Shown here one piece after another: positions 63,201-64,000 of a DNA stretch of 64,000 nucleotides. Below the pieces are notes generated by a model, which did no database searches, had not been told where the DNA came from, and worked only from the letters and a program-made list of their open reading frames with translations. Numbering within the stretch: position 1 is the stretch's first letter; the number at the start of each line of letters is the position of its first letter. This stretch comes from Pseudomonas sp. R-28-1W-6. Its GTDB lineage: Bacteria > Pseudomonadota > Gammaproteobacteria > Pseudomonadales > Pseudomonadaceae. The translations under genes were made by a program, and so were the position numbers. The DNA lies in contig NZ_WELK01000004.1 in the NCBI RefSeq assembly GCF_009799925.1, positions 186,001 through 250,000 of the forward strand, written 5' to 3'.

Positions 63201-63700
63201 TCATCCGCAAGATCGATAAGGAAACCCGCAACCGCTTCAAGGACACCTTCGATCAGATCAACGCCGGCCTGCAGGCGCTGTTCCCGAAAGTCTTCGGCGG
63301 CGGCCATGCCTACCTGGAGCTGACCGGCGAGGACCTGCTGGATACCGGCGTGGCGATCATGGCGCGGCCGCCGGGCAAGAAGAACAGCACCATCCACCTG
63401 CTCTCCGGCGGGGAAAAGGCGCTCACCGCGCTGGCCCTGGTGTTCGCCATCTTCAAGCTCAATCCGGCGCCGTTCTGCATGCTCGACGAAGTGGACGCGC
63501 CGCTGGACGACGCCAACGTCGGCCGCTACGCGCGGCTGGTCAAGGAAATGTCGGAGACCGTGCAGTTCATCTACATCACCCACAACAAGATCGCCATGGA
63601 AATGGCCGATCAGCTGATGGGGGTTACCATGCACGAGCCGGGATGCTCGCGCCTGGTGGCGGTGGACGTGGAGGAGGCGCTGTCGCTGGTCGAGGCCTAG
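60212..63700 (+). CDS. smc: Chromosome condensation ATPase SMC
   Basis: SMC dimers with ScpA/ScpB organise and separate chromosomes. The 1162-residue protein begins MRLKCIKLAGFKSFVDPTTV and has Walker A GPNGCGKS (31-38), a first coiled-coil arm (about 170-500), a hinge (about 505-660), the return coil and a C-terminal head with signature HLLSGGEKALTALALVFAIF and Walker B FCMLDEVDAPLDDANV. The start follows family members; the frame is open 32 codons upstream. Pseudomonas has SMC beside MukB-type MksB. zipA follows, as in other pseudomonads. Confidence 0.97.
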   Translation: MRLKCIKLAGFKSFVDPTTVTFPSNMAAVVGPNGCGKSNIIDAVRWVMGESSAKNLRGESMTDVIFNGSNTRKPVTQASIELIFDNSDGSLTGEYSAFAEISIRRRVTRDSQNTYFLNGVKCRRRDITDIFLGTGLGPRSYSIIEQGMISKLIEAKPEDLRNFIEEAAGISKYKERRRETESRIRRTHENLARLTDLREELERQLERLHRQAQSAEKYQEYKAEERQLKAQLSALRWQALNEQVGSRERVIGDQEVAFEALVAEQRNADASIERLRDGHHELSERFNQVQGRFYSVGGDIARVEQSIQHGQQRLRQLQDDLNEAERARLETESHLGHDRTLLATLGEELAMLEPEQELTAAAAEESAAGLEEAEGAMHGWQERWDSFNQRSAEPRRQAEVQQSRSQQLELSLERLAERQRRLAEELAQLAADPEDAAILELSEQLAASELDLEELHAAEEGLVERLEQLRGELRQATQAQQQAQGELQRLNGRIVSLEALQQAALNPGKGAAEWLREQQLNHRPRLAEGLRVEAGWELAVETVLGADLQAVLLDDFAGLDLSGFDQGELRLVNPQSGGARVAGSLLDKVEAGFDLAPWLSQVRPVETLDEALVRRSQLGEGESLISRDGYWVGRHFLRVRRASAAESGVLARGQELERLGLEREEREAALADLEERLQQLQASQRQQEDAREQQRRLVQEQARRQGELKAQLSAGQAKAEQLSLRRRRLDGELTELAEQRELEQEQLGEARLILQEALDAMAIDTEQREQLLASRDQLRERLDRMRQEARAHKDHAHQLAVRLGSIKAQHESTRQALERLELQFERAIERREQLSLNLEEGEAPLEELRIKLEELLDKRMGVEDELKLARLALEDADRELRDAEKRRTQAEQQSQLLRSQLEQQRMGWQELSVRRKALQDQLLEDGYDLHGVLASLPGEASEKAWEEELERLAARIQRLGPINLAAIDEYQQQSERKRYLDAQNADLVEALDTLENVIRKIDKETRNRFKDTFDQINAGLQALFPKVFGGGHAYLELTGEDLLDTGVAIMARPPGKKNSTIHLLSGGEKALTALALVFAIFKLNPAPFCMLDEVDAPLDDANVGRYARLVKEMSETVQFIYITHNKIAMEMADQLMGVTMHEPGCSRLVAVDVEEALSLVEA

Positions 63701-63790
63701 TGGCGAGATTGATAGCGATATGGTCAAGATTGCCTGGCAACGGTGCACATTTACCGTTCGTCGTGCTAGCTTAGGCCTCAATTTTGTTAC

Positions 63791-63833
63791 ACGCGGAAAA
63801 TACCTGTAAGAACATACAGTTGTCCGCGTTTTT
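63791..63833 (+). terminator. Intrinsic terminator after smc
   Basis: An outer 7-bp stem ACGCGGA / TCCGCGT (63791-63797 with 63823-63829) and an inner 5-bp stem CTGTA / TACAG form a long hairpin ending in TTTTT. It lies 90 bases past smc and 62 before zipA, so zipA may need its own promoter or read-through. Confidence 0.75.
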
Positions 63834-63894
63834 CAGGGGGCAGGAAGCCCTTTCTTCATCATCATATTTACTGGTTCAGGGGTTCGAGAAATTC

Positions 63895-64000
63895 ATGGAA
63901 ATCGGTCTGCGCGAATGGCTGATCGTCATCGGCATCATCGTTATCGCCGGCATTCTGTTCGATGGCTGGCGGCGCATGCGGGGCGGCAAGGGCAAGCTGA
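63895..64000 (+). CDS. zipA: Cell division protein ZipA (5' end only)
   Basis: The window ends 35 codons into this gene. The start [20 protein letters not shown] is the N-terminal membrane anchor of ZipA, which ties FtsZ to the inner membrane; it is followed by basic residues ([14 protein letters not shown]), as expected for the cytoplasmic side. The smc-zipA order is that of Pseudomonas, where ligA follows. The FtsZ-binding domain lies outside the window. Confidence 0.88.

Noticed and set aside
60605..63781. Very long open frame (over 1000 codons) on the minus strand opposite smc
   Set aside because: It is an effect of GC-rich codon structure. The plus strand encodes a complete SMC with all motifs, and the minus-strand translation is Gln/Leu/Ala-rich with no recognisable domain.

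Overview
The window is a high-GC gammaproteobacterial chromosome segment whose gene content and order match the genus Pseudomonas (sensu lato). The signs are the contiguous flg-fli-fle-flh-che-mot run, the fleQ/fleS/fleR regulators, fleN behind flhF, hsbA-hsbR-hptB between fliJ and fliK, the parC/parP-like pair before cheW, and then ccm, smc and zipA. As I recall, P. aeruginosa has the flg-fliJ block and the fliK/fliL-che block apart, so the single block here is more like the P. putida/fluorescens/stutzeri-type arrangement. I cannot name the species.

Layout: (1) 1-10475, the 3' end of flgC, then flgDE, a terminator, a sigma-54 promoter and flgFGHIJKL (rod, hook, rings, hook-filament junction), with a REP-like palindrome between flgK and flgL. 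(2) 10476-15269, a 497-bp non-coding gap holding a terminator and a consensus sigma-28 promoter, then fliC, flaG, fliD, two fliS-type chaperone genes and a fliT/fleP-type gene. (3) 15358-19744, the regulators fleQ and fleSR. (4) 19805-25618, fliEFGHIJ (MS ring, rotor, export ATPase). (5) 25693-28078, hsbA-hsbR-hptB. (6) 28114-35133, fliK, then fliLMNOPQR-flhB (C ring and export gate). (7) 35193-40405, flhA, flhF, fleN, fliA. (8) 40475-49451, cheY, cheZ, cheA, cheB, motC, motD, parC-like, parP-like, cheW and a DUF2802-type gene. (9) 49580-51868, a periplasmic rhodanese gene and, on the minus strand, a second fliK-like gene with a small flhB-C-terminal-like gene. (10) 51922-58924, ccmABCDEF-dsbE-ccmH-ccmI for cytochrome c maturation, followed by two related small lipoprotein genes. 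(11) 60212-64000, smc and the start of zipA.

Regulation can be read from the DNA. Sites of the form GG-N10-GC (sigma-54) lie ahead of flgF, fleS, fliE, fliK, fliL and flhA, and one lies inside the 3' end of flhA where it could serve flhF. fliC has a TAAA-N15-GCCGATAA sigma-28 site. Intrinsic terminators end flgE, flgL, fliC, fliT, fleQ, fleR, fliK and smc. This fits the known Pseudomonas cascade (FleQ + RpoN, then FleSR + RpoN, then FliA + FlgM); flgM, flgA, flgB, cheV and cheR are outside the window.

Nothing here is a clearly new biological system. The items most worth a second look are the four ITDDEFE-type repeats in the CheA linker, a FliM-like CheY-binding peptide in FliN, the promoter inside flhA, the minus-strand fliK-like/flhB-like pair, the DUF2802-type gene after cheW, and the two aromatic-rich lipoproteins, the first coupled to ccmI.
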